6,089 nucleotides of DNA from Saprospiraceae bacterium (GTDB taxonomy: Bacteria > Bacteroidota > Bacteroidia > Chitinophagales > Saprospiraceae), in NCBI GenBank assembly GCA_013002625.1, contig JABDJE010000310.1, positions 1-6,089 on the forward strand, given 5' to 3'. This document shows, one piece after another, positions 5,501 through 6,089 of the stretch. Both the position numbers and the translations under genes were made by a program. Below the pieces are notes generated by a model. It saw only the letters and a list, made by a program, of their open reading frames with translations. It had not been told where the DNA came from and ran no database searches. How positions within the stretch are numbered: position 1 is the stretch's first letter; the number at the start of each line of letters is the position of its first letter.

Positions 5501-6089
5501 TTATGACATTACAGGAGCATGAAGAATACCGCCATCATTAACTAATACAGATCCGGTCATGTAAGATGAGGCCTCACTAGCCAAGAAGACGGCCAATCCT
5601 GCCATTTCATCTGGCATCGCCATTCTTCCCAGAGGAATATTTTTCTTAAATCGTTTAAGGTTATTTTCATCGGACCACAAGGCAGCGCTCAATTTTGTTT
5701 TTACCAATCCAGGGCAAATCACATTGACCCGGACGTTATCCTTTCCCCATTCAGCAGCTTGATTTTGGGCCAACATCACTAAGGCTGCCTTACTCAGATT
5801 ATATGCAGCAAAACCGGCAGTTGCATGAATTCCTTCGATAGAACTGATATGTATGACGCTTCCCCCTCCTACAGCCTTCATATGAGGAAAAGCCAATCGA
5901 CTTAATTCTAGAGGTGCATTCAGATTAATATCCATAGTCTTTTGATATGCCGCCATCGGCATATCTTCAATGGGACCGAAATATGGGTTTGTACCGGCAT
6001 TATTTATCAGTATATCGATCCGTCCGTAGGTATCAAGTGTCGCCTTTATCAGGTGTTGGCGTTGCTCCTCATTCGCCACATGACAAGCT
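5501..6089 (-). CDS. SDR-family oxidoreductase, C-terminal three quarters (5' end outside window)
   Basis: The reading frame stays open to the right edge, so the true start is beyond the window. The in-frame GTG at 6079 is an internal valine, since the residues before it (ACHV) continue the classic SDR strand leading to the HxxD/V region. The NAD(P)-binding TGxxxGIG motif is therefore missing only because of the window. Visible classical SDR motifs are RIDILINNAGTNPYFGPI (6022-5969), the catalytic Asn in MDIN (5926-5924), Ser in ISS (5842-5840), and Tyr and Lys of YNLSK (5803-5789). After these come VNVICPGLVKT and the ending SSYMTGSVLVNDGG. The NPYFGP signature resembles DHRS4-type carbonyl/retinal reductases and bacterial acyl-chain dehydrogenases. 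It probably interconverts an alcohol and ketone with NAD(P)H in the cytoplasm, and placement before a dienoyl-CoA isomerase suggests a lipid or acyl-CoA substrate (inference). The expected full length is about 250 residues. Confidence 0.92.
   Translation of the reverse strand, partial: ACHVANEEQRQHLIKATLDTYGRIDILINNAGTNPYFGPIEDMPMAAYQKTMDINLNAPLELSRLAFPHMKAVGGGSVIHISSIEGIHATAGFAAYNLSKAALVMLAQNQAAEWGKDNVRVNVICPGLVKTKLSAALWSDENNLKRFKKNIPLGRMAMPDEMAGLAVFLASEASSYMTGSVLVNDGGILHAPVMS

Noticed and set aside
6077..6079. GTG at 6079 as the start of the SDR gene
   Set aside because: The frame is open to the window edge and the preceding residues (ACHV) continue the SDR fold. Starting here would delete the cofactor-binding motif.

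Overview
The window most likely comes from a member of the Bacteroidota (Cytophagia/Saprospiria-like, possibly aquatic). The reasons are the AT-leaning composition, the near absence of Shine-Dalgarno sequences (starts are preceded by A-rich stretches), and a TAnnTTTG-type promoter box ahead of the globin gene. The gene content also fits: the start of a DUF5117-type zinc metalloprotease, a lipoprotein with a short ITSC lipobox, and an HTTM-DCC membrane protein. This placement is inferred from family knowledge and was not tested by a search.

Layout. Seven of the eight genes lie on the minus strand. Reading right to left: (a) 6089-4677 holds the 3' part of an SDR-family dehydrogenase, followed after 11 bp by an ECH1-like dienoyl-CoA isomerase, which looks like a fatty-acid/acyl-CoA catabolism operon entering from the right. 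(b) 4594-2584 holds an anchored 189-residue protein of unknown function. It overlaps by 8 bp the start of a 482-residue protein that joins an HTTM (vitamin-K-carboxylase-like) membrane domain to a C-terminal DCC/DUF393 thiol-oxidoreductase-like domain. (c) 2175-2567 on the plus strand is a group III truncated haemoglobin, convergent with the HTTM gene and divergent from (d). (d) 2033-1344 is a lipoprotein made of two copies of a module in a gap-free 93-residue register, with paired cysteines. (e) 1187-1 is a TMEM220-family membrane protein whose stop codon overlaps (ATGA) the start of a DUF5117 zinc-dependent metalloprotease that runs off the left edge.

Regulation visible in sequence. A bulged 17-bp stem followed by a U-run on the minus strand (1214-1259) is a good intrinsic terminator for the lipoprotein gene. 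It ends only about 30 nt before the TMEM220 start codon. A second, perfect 10-bp hairpin sits between it and the lipoprotein stop. The 141-bp divergent region between lipoprotein and globin carries a TATATTTG box and a 10-bp palindrome.

No RNA gene, insertion sequence, CRISPR array, phage gene or defence island was seen. The window looks like ordinary chromosomal sequence. The most interesting items are the duplicated-module lipoprotein and the HTTM-DCC protein with its overlapping partner of unknown function.
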